From Rhodoferax_B sp049316285 (lineage in GTDB: Bacteria; Pseudomonadota; Gammaproteobacteria; Burkholderiales; Burkholderiaceae_C), in contig NZ_JBMOXA010000001.1 of NCBI RefSeq assembly GCF_049316285.1, forward strand, positions 487,316 through 551,315: a stretch of 64,000 nt of DNA. Reading direction: 5' to 3'. The stretch's first letter is position 1. Each line of letters starts with the position of its first letter. The notes beneath the pieces are model-generated. The model was not told the DNA's origin. It did no database searches and was given only the letters and a program-made list of their open reading frames with translations. Position numbers and translations under genes: made by a program. Below, piece after piece: positions 34,074-42,726 of this stretch.

Positions 34074-34853
34074 ATGTTTTCCCGTCTCCGCTCCGATATC
34101 CAGTGCATTCTTGACCGCGACCCGGCCGCCCGAACCACCTGGGAGGTGCTCACCTGTTACCCCGGTTTGCACGCCCTGTGGCTGCACCGGCGCGCGCACT
34201 GGTGCTGGAACCACGGCCTCAAATGGCTGGGGCGCTTCATCTCGCACCAAGGCCGTTGGCTCACGGGCATAGAGATCCACCCCGGTGCCAAGCTCGGCGA
34301 GCGTGTGTTCTTCGACCACGCCATGGGTGTGGTGGTGGGTGAGACCGCTGAAATTGGCGACGGCTGCACCATCTACCAAGGCGTGACGCTGGGCGGCACC
34401 TCGCTCTACAAAGGCGCCAAACGCCACCCTACCTTGGGCAAGGACGTGGTGGTGAGTGCCGGGGCGAAAGTGCTAGGCGGCTTTACGGTGGGTGATGGTG
34501 CCAAGATCGGCTCAAACGCCGTGGTCATCAAACCCGTGCCTGCGGGCGCGACAGCGGTGGGCATTCCCGCGCGCATCATCATGCCGAAAACCGGCGATGC
34601 GCAGGTGGGCGATGCGGCCATGGCGCAAAGTCGCTTTTCGGCCTATGGCGTGACCCCCGACGACGACCCACTGAGCCAGGCCATGCGCGGGCTGATCGAC
34701 AGCGCCTCGGCGCAAGACCACCAGATCGCCATGTTGTGGCAAGCGATTGAAAAGCTCTCGGCCCTGCGAGACAGTGGCGACTGCGTGCCCGGCGATGCCG
34801 CGCGCAAAGAGTGTTTCGAGGCGGCCAAGCTCAACGAGCTGGTGGGCAAGTAA
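34074..34853 (+). CDS. cysE: Serine O-acetyltransferase CysE
   Basis: CysE makes O-acetylserine from serine and acetyl-CoA, the first step of cysteine synthesis. The 259-residue protein has the helical N-terminal part (LRSDIQCILDRDPAA) and the left-handed beta-helix with hexapeptide repeats (IEIHPGAKLGERVFFDHAMG, VVVGETAEIGDGCTIYQG). It starts 9 bases after the trmJ stop and is probably cotranscribed; its stop is 4 bases from the convergent mogA stop. The C-terminal ~60 residues extend beyond the helix. Confidence 0.92.
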   Translation: MFSRLRSDIQCILDRDPAARTTWEVLTCYPGLHALWLHRRAHWCWNHGLKWLGRFISHQGRWLTGIEIHPGAKLGERVFFDHAMGVVVGETAEIGDGCTIYQGVTLGGTSLYKGAKRHPTLGKDVVVSAGAKVLGGFTVGDGAKIGSNAVVIKPVPAGATAVGIPARIIMPKTGDAQVGDAAMAQSRFSAYGVTPDDDPLSQAMRGLIDSASAQDHQIAMLWQAIEKLSALRDSGDCVPGDAARKECFEAAKLNELVGK

Positions 34854-34857
34854 TAGC

Positions 34858-35463
34858 TTAGAGCCTTGTGCCTGCCGAGCGTTGCGCCGACTTGGGCCTG
34901 AAGGCTTTGCAGACCGCGTCATCGGTCTCCAGGTACGGCCCGCCAATCAGGTCTATGCAGTAGGGCACGGCGGCAAAGATGCCGGGTGCGCCGTGTGCGG
35001 GCAGGCCTTCCAGCGTTTCGGCAATGGCTTTGGGCTGGCCGGGCAGGTTGATCACCAGGCTGCTGCCGCGAATCACCGCCACCTGGCGCGACAGAATCGC
35101 AGTCGGCACGAACTTTAGGCTGATCTGGCGCATCTGCTCGCCAAAGCCGGGCATTTCTTTGTGGGCGATGGCCAGCGTCGCTTCCGGCGTGACATCGCGC
35201 AGTGCCGGGCCGGTGCCGCCGGTGGTGAGGATCAGGCTGCAGCCTTCTACATCGGCCAGTTCGACCAAGGTGGCGCTGATCTGCGCCAACTCATCGGGGA
35301 TCAGCCGCGGCACAAAAGTGATGGGGTTGTGTAACGCGCGGCTCAGCCAGTCCTGCAGCGCGGGCAGGCCTTTGTCTTCGTAGACGCCGCTGCTGGCGCG
35401 GTCGCTGATGGAGACGATGCCGATCTTGACGGGATCACACGATGCAGAAAGTGCCGAGGTCAT
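34858..35463 (-). CDS. mogA: Molybdopterin adenylyltransferase MogA
   Basis: This is a 201-residue MoaB/Mog-family protein. Motifs are IGIVSISDRASSGVYEDKG, LILTTGGTGPALRDVTPEA and the C-terminal LPGQPKAIAETL. MogA adenylylates molybdopterin before molybdenum insertion. Its start overlaps the darP stop (ATGA), so the two are translationally coupled. The presence of mogA fits the molybdenum-enzyme maturation genes at the start of the window, although they are far apart. Confidence 0.92.
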   Translation of the reverse strand: MTSALSASCDPVKIGIVSISDRASSGVYEDKGLPALQDWLSRALHNPITFVPRLIPDELAQISATLVELADVEGCSLILTTGGTGPALRDVTPEATLAIAHKEMPGFGEQMRQISLKFVPTAILSRQVAVIRGSSLVINLPGQPKAIAETLEGLPAHGAPGIFAAVPYCIDLIGGPYLETDDAVCKAFRPKSAQRSAGTRL

Positions 35464-36134
35464 TTGCTGTTGTCCTCGCCCTCGTCATCTTCAGAGTCGA
35501 TCTGCACCGGCTCGCCATTGTTCAGCGCACCATCGGTGCCGACCAGATGCTGGCGCACCAGTTGGAAGATTTCGCGGTAGGCGCGGCCATGGCGCGGCGC
35601 GGCGCCGGGTTGTTCGGGCTTGGCATCCTTGCGCGCCTGGCGAATCAGCGCGCGCAGTTGCTGGGTGTCGGTATCGGGGTGCTCGGCCAGCCAGTCGGCC
35701 AGGCGTTGGTCGTCGGTTATCAGGTCGTTGCGCCAGGTCTCGGCGTGGTGCAGCGCCAGGTTTTCCTTGGCCGAGCCATTGCGCTGCTCGTCGAGTGCGG
35801 CGCGGATGGCGTCGATCATCTCGTCTTCCTGCTTGCGCATGAGTTTGCCGATGAATTGCATCTGGCGGCGCTTGCCTTCAAAGTTGGTGATGCGGCGCGC
35901 TTCGAGCACGGCTTCCTTGAGCTTGTCGTCCAGGCCCAGGCGGTTGAACAGGTCGGCGCGCAGTGTCAGCAACTCCAGGCCCAGGTCTTGTAGCGCATCG
36001 CTTTCTTTTTTCAGGTCGGTACGGCTGTCGCCTTCCGTGCCTTTGAGTTCGGCCTTGAGTTGCAGGTCGAGTTCGCTGCCTTCGGCGACGAACTGGCCGC
36101 GGACGAAATAGCCTTTTTTGGGTTTGCGTGACAT
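35460..36134 (-). CDS. darP: Ribosome-associated protein DarP (YjgA)
   Basis: This is a 224-residue highly charged protein of the YjgA/DarP family, which binds late 50S ribosomal precursors and helps peptidyl-transferase centre maturation. KKESDALQDLGLELLTL, LKEAVLEARRITNFEGKRRQ and the C-terminal REIFQLVRQHL are typical. The start MSRKPKKGY is the conserved one. The tail is acidic (DSEDDEGED). It is divergent from pmbA, the frequent neighbour in proteobacteria, and overlaps mogA by 4 bases. Confidence 0.92.
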   Translation of the reverse strand: MSRKPKKGYFVRGQFVAEGSELDLQLKAELKGTEGDSRTDLKKESDALQDLGLELLTLRADLFNRLGLDDKLKEAVLEARRITNFEGKRRQMQFIGKLMRKQEDEMIDAIRAALDEQRNGSAKENLALHHAETWRNDLITDDQRLADWLAEHPDTDTQQLRALIRQARKDAKPEQPGAAPRHGRAYREIFQLVRQHLVGTDGALNNGEPVQIDSEDDEGEDNSK

Positions 36135-36310
36135 GTTTTTGACTTTGAAGTGGGGCGCGTGCTTCAGCGCGATTGTGGCCACAGGGCTGACGTTCGGGAA
36201 GGGCGCAGATGGGCCTATTGTCCCCCAAGAGAGAAGTTGGCCAGGCCCCAGGCGTTCACATACCTGTAGAGCGGCGCGGGGGTTGCGCCGCAAGTATCAT
36301 TGCGGCCAAC

Positions 36311-37726
36311 ATGAAAACACTCCAAAACAGCGCCAAAGGCGCAAAAGTGGCCACCGGCGCATCCACTCCAGCCACGGCAGACAGCGGTTTTGCCTACAGC
36401 CGGTCGTTTTTTGAAGGCCTGGTCGACAGCGCCCTGGCGCACGCCAAGAAAATCGGCGCAACCAATGCCGGTGCTGAGGCGTCCGAAGGCTGCGGCCTGA
36501 GCGTGTCGGTGCGCAAGGGCTCGCTGGAGACCGTGGAGCGCAACCGCGACAAGTCATTGGGTGTCACGGTCTACATCGGCCAGCGCCGTGGCAACGCCAG
36601 CACTTCCGATTTCTCGGCCGCCGCCATCGAGCAAACCGTGCAGGCCGCTTACGACATCGCACGTTTTACCGCCGAAGACCCGATTGCCGGCTTGCCTGAC
36701 GCCGACCTCATCTCCCACGAGCACCGCGATCTGGACTTGTTCTTCCCCTGGGCCATAGACAGCGAAGGCGCTACGCGCCTGGCACTCGAATGTGAAGCGG
36801 CGGCGCTGGGCACCAGCAAACGCATCACCAACAGCGAAGGCGCCGGTGTGTCGGCCCAGCAGTCGCACTTCTTCAGCGCGCATACCCACGGTTTCCGTGG
36901 CGGTTATGCGAGCTCGCGCCACTCGATTTCGGTGGCGCCGATTGCCGGCAAAGGCAGCGGCATGCAGCGCGACGCCTGGTACAGCTCCATGCGGGACGCC
37001 ACGCAGCTGGCCTCGCCGCAAGCCGTAGGCCGCTACGCCGCCGAGCGCGCACTGAGCCGCCTGAACGCGCGCAAGATTCCCACCACACAATGCCCGGTGT
37101 TGTTCGAGTCGCCATTGGCCGCTGGCCTGCTGGGTGGTTTTGTCCAGGCCGTGAGTGGCGGTGCGCTGTACCGCAAGAGCAGCTTCTTGCTCGACTCTCT
37201 GGGTAAACAGGTTTTCCCCAAACACATAGACCTGCTGGAAGACCCGTTTGTGCTGCGTGGCAAGGGCAGTTCACCTTTCGACGAAGAAGGTGTGCGTGTG
37301 CAGGCGCGCAAGGTGGTGGATCGTGGCCGTGTCGAAGGCTACTTCCTGAGCAGCTATTCGGCGCGCAAGCTGGGCATGCAGACCACGGGCAATGCCGGCG
37401 GTTCGCACAACCTGACGCTGCTGTCGCGCCAAACCAAGGCGGGTGACGACCTGGACGCCATGCTGAAAAAGCTGGGCACGGGCCTGTTCGTCATCGAACT
37501 GATGGGCCACGGCGTGAACTACGTGACCGGCGACTACTCGCGCGGCGCCAGCGGTTTCTGGGTGGAGAACGGCGAAATCGCCTTCCCGGTGGAAGAGATC
37601 ACCATTGCCGGCAACCTCAAGGACATGTTCATGGGCATACAGGCGGTGGGGGCCGACCAGTACAACTATGGCGCCAAGAGTGTGGGCTCGGTGCTGATCA
37701 ACCGCATGAAGGTCGCTGGGAGTTAA
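36311..37726 (+). CDS. pmbA: Metalloprotease PmbA (TldE)
   Basis: This is a 471-residue TldD/PmbA family protein. In E. coli, TldD-TldE together degrade small peptides, mature microcin B17 and act on CcdA. Visible features include the N-terminal KGSLETVERNRDKSLGVTVY and the C-terminal MGHGVNYVTGDYSRGASGFWVENGEI. TldE is the subunit without the catalytic HExxxH; none is seen here. Start ATG 36311; the earlier frame from 36209 is not conserved. TldD is not in the window. Confidence 0.93.
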   Translation: MKTLQNSAKGAKVATGASTPATADSGFAYSRSFFEGLVDSALAHAKKIGATNAGAEASEGCGLSVSVRKGSLETVERNRDKSLGVTVYIGQRRGNASTSDFSAAAIEQTVQAAYDIARFTAEDPIAGLPDADLISHEHRDLDLFFPWAIDSEGATRLALECEAAALGTSKRITNSEGAGVSAQQSHFFSAHTHGFRGGYASSRHSISVAPIAGKGSGMQRDAWYSSMRDATQLASPQAVGRYAAERALSRLNARKIPTTQCPVLFESPLAAGLLGGFVQAVSGGALYRKSSFLLDSLGKQVFPKHIDLLEDPFVLRGKGSSPFDEEGVRVQARKVVDRGRVEGYFLSSYSARKLGMQTTGNAGGSHNLTLLSRQTKAGDDLDAMLKKLGTGLFVIELMGHGVNYVTGDYSRGASGFWVENGEIAFPVEEITIAGNLKDMFMGIQAVGADQYNYGAKSVGSVLINRMKVAGS

Positions 37727-37775
37727 GCTTTTTTGCCCTCTGCCGCTTGTTGGGCAAGCGCGGGGTGCTTCTGAA

Positions 37776-37811
37776 AAAATAGCGCAGCGGGCAAGCCTCT
37801 GCGCTATTTTT
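37776..37811. terminator. Rho-independent terminator (bidirectional)
   Basis: AAAATAGCGCAG pairs with CTGCGCTATTTT around an 11-base loop, flanked by A and T runs, between pmbA and the convergent FecR-domain gene. A second small hairpin, CGCTTG-ttggg-CAAGCG, precedes it (about 37746-37762) and may be a decayed repeat arm. Confidence 0.88.
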
Positions 37812-37819
37812 TTGTTTGC

Positions 37820-39466
37820 TTAGCGGTTGTCCTGCTGACGCTGTGGGCCGTTTGGTGAGCTTTGCCTCTGTGCGTGGGGCGCGGCTTCTGGGCGCTGCAT
37901 CGGCTGTTGCTCCTGGGGTGGCCGCTCGCGCGGCTGCATGGGCCGCGGGTTGTTACCGTTGGGGTAAGGGTCTAGCGGCATGCGCTGGGGCGGCTGCTGG
38001 CCGTTCAAGTTTCCGTTGAAGCGCGGATCGTTGCGTGCGTCGTGACGCGGGTCATGGCGTTGAGTGTCGTAACCTTGCTGGTCATAACGCTCGTTTTGCC
38101 GCTGGGGTGGGCGGCCAAAGTTGTCGTTGCGGTTGTTTGGATGGTTGTTACCGTCATTCCTGTCGTAACGCTCATCACGATCCTGGCGCCCGTTCGGAAA
38201 AGGATCTGGCCCGGCCGCGCGCGGTGCCGGGGCATAGGTGCCAGGGCGGTTTTCAAAGCGATAACCGTCGCGCCGGGTCTGCTCTATCGGCAGGGCGCCA
38301 CGGTTGATGCTGCCCAAGTTGCGTGGGTTGGTGCGGTAGCCGGGCTGCCAGGCCTCGCCCGGGGCCAGCGGAAACCAGTGGGCGGGTGGTGGTGCGCCGG
38401 GCCGTGCGCCGCCGTAGCTGGCCGGTGGCACACCCGTGGCGCCGCCCAGGTAGCCGACCAATGCCGGGGCGTAGGCCGGGCGCAGTTGGCGCGGGCCGGG
38501 CACCCAGGCCCAGCGTGAACCGATTTGTGTCCAGCGGCCATAGTGGAACGGTGCGAAGCCCCAGGGCGCGTCGTCTACCCAGGTCCAGCCCCAGGGCGAC
38601 ACCCAGCGCCACTGGCCATAACGGTAGGGCGCCCAATTGGCGACCACGCCGCGCGGAAACCAGACATTGCCGTATTGCGGGTCGGCGGCCCAGTCGCCGT
38701 TTTGGTCGAGTTCCTGGTAGCCAATGGTGTCGCGCGACACGAAACGTGCGCTCACCGATTGTTCTTCGCCTCGGTCGCGGTTGGCGACCCAGAGGTCGAA
38801 GTCGTCGTTGCGCAGGGCCACGGGCGCCCGGTTGCGCGTGAGGTTGCGCCCGGCAAAAAGTTGGCGTTGGCCGTCTGCCGTCAGCGGCACGGCCGCGCCG
38901 TTTTCGCCGTACAGCATGGCGGCACCCGATGAGGCGCTGACGCGCGTGGTAGCGTCGTTGGGGTCGACATCGAGACGGTAGTTGCCCGGCTGTGTGATCA
39001 CCATCGCCAAATTGGCGGTATTGATTTCCAGTTGCTCGTTGGCATACAGCTGGTGTACGCGCAACTGCAGGCTGCCCTGGTTCAGCGTGAGCCGCGTGGT
39101 GTTGTCATCGAGAGCACCGACCTCGAGCTCGGTGTTGCGGTTGAGGCGCAGGCTGCTGGCGCCTAAGGCCAGTTCAGCCCGGGCGTCGCCGGCCGTGCGC
39201 AGGCTGTCGCCGCTGGTGAGCGGAATATTGGGTTCGGCGCGTTGCCAGCCTGGCTCGCCCGCCAGGCGTTGCTGCACATGGCCCTCGACCAAACCCAGCC
39301 GCGCCACACGGGCTGGCGCTTCTTCATCTTGCGCGCTGGCGGGCGAGGCGCAAATAAGCGCCAGAGCCGCCACGCCCGCGAAAAATACGCTGCGCAAAGA
39401 GGCTGGGGTCGGCTTTGGCGCGAACTTACGGCGAAAAAAATCAAACGGAGTGGGGCGTGCAGTCAT
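37820..39466 (-). CDS. FecR domain / DUF6600-type secreted protein
   Basis: This is a 548-residue exported protein with a signal peptide at about residues 20-46 (ending ASPASAQ). A FecR-like beta domain follows (GDSLRTAGDARAELALGASSLRLN, then ITQPGNYRLDVDP), then a Trp/Tyr/Gly-rich module (YRYGQWRWVSPWGWTWVDDAPWGFAPFHYG) of the DUF6600 type. The final ~170 residues are low-complexity, rich in Asn, Asp, Arg, Pro and Gln, and probably disordered. No sigma factor or receptor is adjacent, so it is not a classical FecR anti-sigma. Role unknown, perhaps in the envelope. Confidence 0.8.
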   Translation of the reverse strand: MTARPTPFDFFRRKFAPKPTPASLRSVFFAGVAALALICASPASAQDEEAPARVARLGLVEGHVQQRLAGEPGWQRAEPNIPLTSGDSLRTAGDARAELALGASSLRLNRNTELEVGALDDNTTRLTLNQGSLQLRVHQLYANEQLEINTANLAMVITQPGNYRLDVDPNDATTRVSASSGAAMLYGENGAAVPLTADGQRQLFAGRNLTRNRAPVALRNDDFDLWVANRDRGEEQSVSARFVSRDTIGYQELDQNGDWAADPQYGNVWFPRGVVANWAPYRYGQWRWVSPWGWTWVDDAPWGFAPFHYGRWTQIGSRWAWVPGPRQLRPAYAPALVGYLGGATGVPPASYGGARPGAPPPAHWFPLAPGEAWQPGYRTNPRNLGSINRGALPIEQTRRDGYRFENRPGTYAPAPRAAGPDPFPNGRQDRDERYDRNDGNNHPNNRNDNFGRPPQRQNERYDQQGYDTQRHDPRHDARNDPRFNGNLNGQQPPQRMPLDPYPNGNNPRPMQPRERPPQEQQPMQRPEAAPHAQRQSSPNGPQRQQDNR

Positions 39467-39810
39467 GTGGATACAACGCGGCAAGGGTTGAATCGGTTTG
39501 CATGACCGGTCAAACCTGTACACCAAGCCAGACTGTTCTTAGGCATGAATGTCCAAGACAGCGCATTAGAGCCTGAGACATCCCCGTCTGAGACATCCTG
39601 ATTGGCGGCTTAAAAGCACCGAAGTGATGGATGTTTTGCAGGCAGAAAGTCCAACGTTACTAAATTTTTGAGTGATGGATTGAGTGATGGATATGGGATG
39701 TGGCAGGCCGGCTGTGCCAGCCTGCTTGTCGGCCGCAGCTGCCCTGTTGTGGCTCTGTAACGCTCAGTTACGCTCAGATTCGCTCGGCTAGTTCTTTATA
39801 GACTCATCGC
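39467..39810. other. Repeat-rich intergenic gap
   Basis: No gene was recognised in these 344 bases. They hold three sets of short direct repeats. CTGAGACATCC occurs at 39573 and 39588. GAGTGATGGAT occurs at 39670 and 39682, with a related copy near 39620. A 10-base unit ending in CGCTCAG/CGCTCGG occurs three times in tandem at 39758-39787. They may be operator arrays or traces of slippage. Confidence 0.5.
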
Positions 39811-40137
39811 ATGGGACGAAACTACATCGCTGAGTGCACTATTGTCGATCCGCGTGCACGCCGAACTGCGCTACGTGAGCGTCGCGAGGCTGCGCGCAAT
39901 GCCGCCGCCGCCGAGCGGGCCTCGCTTGCGCAATTTCTTGCGCGGGCCTCGCAGTGTGCTGCGCCGCGTTGCGTGGCGCTGGCCAGGACTGAGGACAATC
40001 CGTGGTGGCCAAGTTGCTGCGAGTCTTGCGGTCAAGCGTTGGCTGTCGAGCTGAAGCGAAAAGCCGATTGCCGTGAGGCTAGGGACCAAGGCATCTCGGT
40101 CGCAGCGCTGCGTCGCTTACGGGGCGAGGAAGCCTAA
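39811..40137 (+). CDS. Hypothetical protein, Cys-containing
   Basis: This is a 108-residue Arg/Ala-rich frame with Cys at CAAPRC and CCESCGQ that could form a small zinc site. No Shine-Dalgarno is seen and no family was recognised. It is convergent with yqeY, 10 bases apart. It may be a real orphan gene or a chance frame. Confidence 0.35.
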   Translation: MGRNYIAECTIVDPRARRTALRERREAARNAAAAERASLAQFLARASQCAAPRCVALARTEDNPWWPSCCESCGQALAVELKRKADCREARDQGISVAALRRLRGEEA

Positions 40138-40147
40138 GAGGCCCGGC

Positions 40148-40609
40148 TCAGCCGGCGAGCGCGGCTTTCACGGCGGCCGATACCTGGCCCATGTCGGCCT
40201 TGCCGGCCAGGGCGGTCTTGACTGCGCCCATCACCTTGCCCATGTCGCCGGGGCCTGCGGCGCGGCCGAGTTCGGCGGCCAGGGCGGCCACGATGGTCTT
40301 CACTTCAGCGGCCACTTCGTCGGCGCTCAGGCGTTGTGGCAGGTAGCCTTCCAGCACCTTCAGTTCGCTGGCTTCTTTCGCGGCCAGATCGTCGCGGCCG
40401 GCCTGGGTGAAGGCGGCGAGTGAATCCTTGCGCTGTTTGATCAGCTTGTCGACGATGGCCACCACGGCTGCGTCGTCCAGTACCACACGTTCGTCGACTT
40501 CTTTTTGTTTCATCGCGGCCAGCAACAAGCGGATGGTGCCCAGGCGCTCTGCATCTTTGGCGCGCATGGCGGTTTTCATGTCTTCGGTGATCTGGTCTTT
40601 GAGGGCCAT
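40148..40609 (-). CDS. GatB/YqeY domain protein
   Basis: This is a 153-residue YqeY-family protein: LKDQITEDMKTAMRAKDAERLGTIR at the N-terminus, LEGYLPQRLSADE in the middle, and the tRNA-binding-like tail domain DMGKVMGAVKTALAGKADMGQVS. YqeY resembles the tail domain of GatB amidotransferase subunits; its role is unclear. It lies downstream of rpsU on the same strand. In many relatives dnaG and rpoD follow, but not here. Confidence 0.92.
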   Translation of the reverse strand: MALKDQITEDMKTAMRAKDAERLGTIRLLLAAMKQKEVDERVVLDDAAVVAIVDKLIKQRKDSLAAFTQAGRDDLAAKEASELKVLEGYLPQRLSADEVAAEVKTIVAALAAELGRAAGPGDMGKVMGAVKTALAGKADMGQVSAAVKAALAG

Positions 40610-40667
40610 GGCTGTGTCCTTGTGTGGTGATGAATCAATAGGTTGGGGCGCAGGCCCAAAAAGTCAA

Positions 40668-40700
40668 AAGGCCCGCCCTGGCGTCCCTGGGCGGGCCTTG
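40668..40700 (-). terminator. Terminator between rpsU and yqeY
   Basis: AAGGCCCGCCC pairs with GGGCGGGCCTT; on the minus strand the stem is followed by TTTTG. It could end most rpsU transcripts and give lower yqeY expression. Confidence 0.8.
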
Positions 40701-40753
40701 CAGGCACTAGGCCTGAAGTGTCTGACAGCGTGGCAGCCTGGGCTGCCTGGCGA

Positions 40754-40966
40754 TCAGTACAGCTTCTTGGGCAACTGCATCGAGCGCACGCGCTTGTAGT
40801 GACGCTTCACAGCGGCAGCCTTCTTGCGCTTACGTTCAGCGGTTGGCTTTTCGTAGAACTCGCGGGCGCGCAGATCGGTCAGCAGGCCCAGTTTTTCGAT
40901 GGTGCGCTTGAAGCGGCGCAGAGCAACGTCAAAGGGTTCGTTTTCTTTTACACGGATGGTGGTCAT
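40754..40966 (-). CDS. rpsU: 30S ribosomal protein S21
   Basis: S21 is a small basic protein of the 30S subunit that aids initiation. The 70-residue sequence ([20 protein letters not shown] through [21 protein letters not shown]) is complete and typical of betaproteobacteria. It is followed by a terminator and yqeY. Confidence 0.97.
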
Positions 40967-41155
40967 TAGCTAATGTTTCCAGATTTGTGCCCACAGAGGG
41001 TTTTCGGGAGATCGGGCCCAAAAGCCTTGTGCGGCGGTTTTCCCCGTCTCGAACTAGTATTTGGCCGACGGGGCATTGCCAGCAAAGCCCATAATTATAG
41101 CCTTAGTTCCAGGCAAATCAAGACTTGCGGCTCCTGGCCGGGCGCTCCTGCGGCC

Positions 41156-41512
41156 TCATCCACCCGCTGGCCTGTGAAAAACACGCGCGTCGGCCGGGGC
41201 TTGGTCGCGCTCGTGCAGCCCGTAGTCGCGCAAAACCTGGGCCACACGCAGTCGGTAGTTGGCGAAAACGTGGCTGCGGCCCGCGGCCTGGGCCCGGTGG
41301 TGTTGCTCGTGCTGGCGCCATTGCGCCACGGCCTGCTCGTCGCGCCAGAAGGACAGCGACAGCAGCTTGCCCGGCTGGCCAAGGCTTTGAAAACGTTCGA
41401 CGGAGATGAAGCCGTCCATTGTTTCCAAAGCGGGGCGCAGGGCGGCGGCAAGGTCAAGGTAGCTTTGCATGCCGCCCTCGGCCGGTTCGACTTCAAAGAT
41501 CACGGCAATCAT
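41156..41512 (-). CDS. Antibiotic biosynthesis monooxygenase (ABM) domain protein
   Basis: This is a 118-residue ferredoxin-like ABM-fold protein: VIFEVEPAEGGMQSYLDLAA, ALETMDGFISVERFQSL, LSLSFWRDEQAVAQWRQHEQHH. Such proteins are small cofactor-free monooxygenases or haem-degrading enzymes. The start overlaps the stop of the upstream NIPSNAP gene (ATGA), so they are coupled. The C-terminus from about residue 95 is poorly conserved. Substrate unknown. Confidence 0.82.
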   Translation of the reverse strand: MIAVIFEVEPAEGGMQSYLDLAAALRPALETMDGFISVERFQSLGQPGKLLSLSFWRDEQAVAQWRQHEQHHRAQAAGRSHVFANYRLRVAQVLRDYGLHERDQAPADARVFHRPAGG

Positions 41513-41865
41513 GTTGTCTCCTGGGTTTGCGGCTGCGCCGCCAGCTGAAATGTGCCGGGCACGATTTCGGTGAAGCTGCGCTGCTCGCGCAGAATAAACC
41601 GCTGGCGCTGGGCCAGCGCAAAATTGGCGCGGCCTTCGGGGTCGGTGCGCAAACGTGCGCGATAGGCCTCGTAGGCGGCCAGGTTGTCGAAAGCGATCAA
41701 ACCCCAGGCTTCAAAATTGCTGCCTTCATGTGGCAAAAAATAGCCCAGCAAATGCCCGCCGCAGCGCGGGATGATGCGCGCCCAGTTCTCGGCGTAGCTG
41801 CAAAACGCTTCGCGTTGGAACGGATCGATTTCGTAGCGGATGAAGCAGGTGATTCTCGGTTGCAT
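41509..41865 (-). CDS. NIPSNAP family protein
   Basis: This is a 118-residue dimeric alpha/beta-barrel-type protein: ITCFIRYEIDPFQREAFCSYAENWARIIPRCGGHLLGYFLPHEGS, WGLIAFDNLAAYEAYRARL and a basic C-terminus. NIPSNAP proteins have the same fold as ABM proteins, and the pair overlaps by 4 bases. ATG 41865, with GGAG upstream, is chosen over the ATG four codons earlier. It is divergent from an ArsR-type regulator, which probably controls the pair. Confidence 0.82.
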   Translation of the reverse strand: MQPRITCFIRYEIDPFQREAFCSYAENWARIIPRCGGHLLGYFLPHEGSNFEAWGLIAFDNLAAYEAYRARLRTDPEGRANFALAQRQRFILREQRSFTEIVPGTFQLAAQPQTQETT

Positions 41866-41970
41866 GGTGTTCTCCATAGGTGAAAGCACCCCTATGCTGC
41901 CCGTGCCTGGCCTGCGAATGCTTAGCTCTGGAGCGAAGCATGAGGCCCCAAAATGCCCGAAACTGAGGTC

Positions 41971-42690
41971 ATGAACACAAACCAGATCGCCCGCGTGGCG
42001 GCCTTGATCGGCGAGCCCGCGCGTACCGGCATGTTGCTGGCCTTGATGGATGGCCGCGCACTCACGGCACGTGAGTTGGCCGAGGCCGGCCGCATCACTG
42101 CGGCGACGGCCAGCCGGCATCTGGCGTTGCTGCTGGAGGCCGGGTTGCTGCGCGTGGAGCAGCAGGGCCGGCATCGCTACCACCGCCTGGCTTCAGCCGA
42201 TGTGGCGCGGGTACTCGAAGGGCTGATGCAATTGAGTGCCCAACCGCCGCTGGCCACTCCCCGCGTGCCGACTGGCCCGCGCGACGCCGCGTTGCGCCAG
42301 GCGCGCACCTGCTACGACCACATTGCCGGCCGTCTGGGCGTGGCCATCAGCATACATCTGCAGGCCGAAGGTGCGCTGCTGTTGGATGACGCGGCCGGTG
42401 CCCAGGTCACGGCCAGGTTGGAGGCGGTGTTGCGCCCGCTGGGTATCGAAGGAGTAGATGCCAGTGGTGCGCGTGGGCAGCGCCCGCTGTGCCGCCCCTG
42501 CCTGGACTGGAGCGAACGCCGTATGCACCTTGCCGGCCGGCTGGGTGCCATGCTGTGCAGCCACAGTCTGGCGCGTGGCTGGCTCACGCGCAGCGCCGGT
42601 TCGCGCGCCTTGAGCATCACGCCCAGCGGGGCGGTAGTGCTGCGTGAGTGGCTGGGTTTGGGGGTCTGGGCCGAGGTGGTGGCGGCTTGA
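41971..42690 (+). CDS. ArsR-type HTH regulator with extended C-terminal domain
   Basis: This is a 239-residue protein with an N-terminal winged helix of the ArsR type (IARVAALIGEPARTGMLLALMDG, then AGRITAATASRHLALLLEAGLL) and a long C-terminal region containing LCRPCLDWSERRMHLAGRLGAML. The arsenic-binding ELCVCDL motif is absent. The alternative ATG 41953 adds six residues; ATG 41971 has GAGG 3 bases before it. Its divergent position suggests control of the NIPSNAP/ABM genes. Confidence 0.87.
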   Translation: MNTNQIARVAALIGEPARTGMLLALMDGRALTARELAEAGRITAATASRHLALLLEAGLLRVEQQGRHRYHRLASADVARVLEGLMQLSAQPPLATPRVPTGPRDAALRQARTCYDHIAGRLGVAISIHLQAEGALLLDDAAGAQVTARLEAVLRPLGIEGVDASGARGQRPLCRPCLDWSERRMHLAGRLGAMLCSHSLARGWLTRSAGSRALSITPSGAVVLREWLGLGVWAEVVAA

Positions 42691-42726
42691 GCGCGCCATC
42701 CAAGAGATCAGCGGTACATAAAAGCA

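Noticed and set aside
41095..41496. Alternative minus-strand frame overlapping the ABM gene
   Set aside because: Lacks the ABM fold pattern; the frame ending at 41156 has it and is coupled to the NIPSNAP gene.
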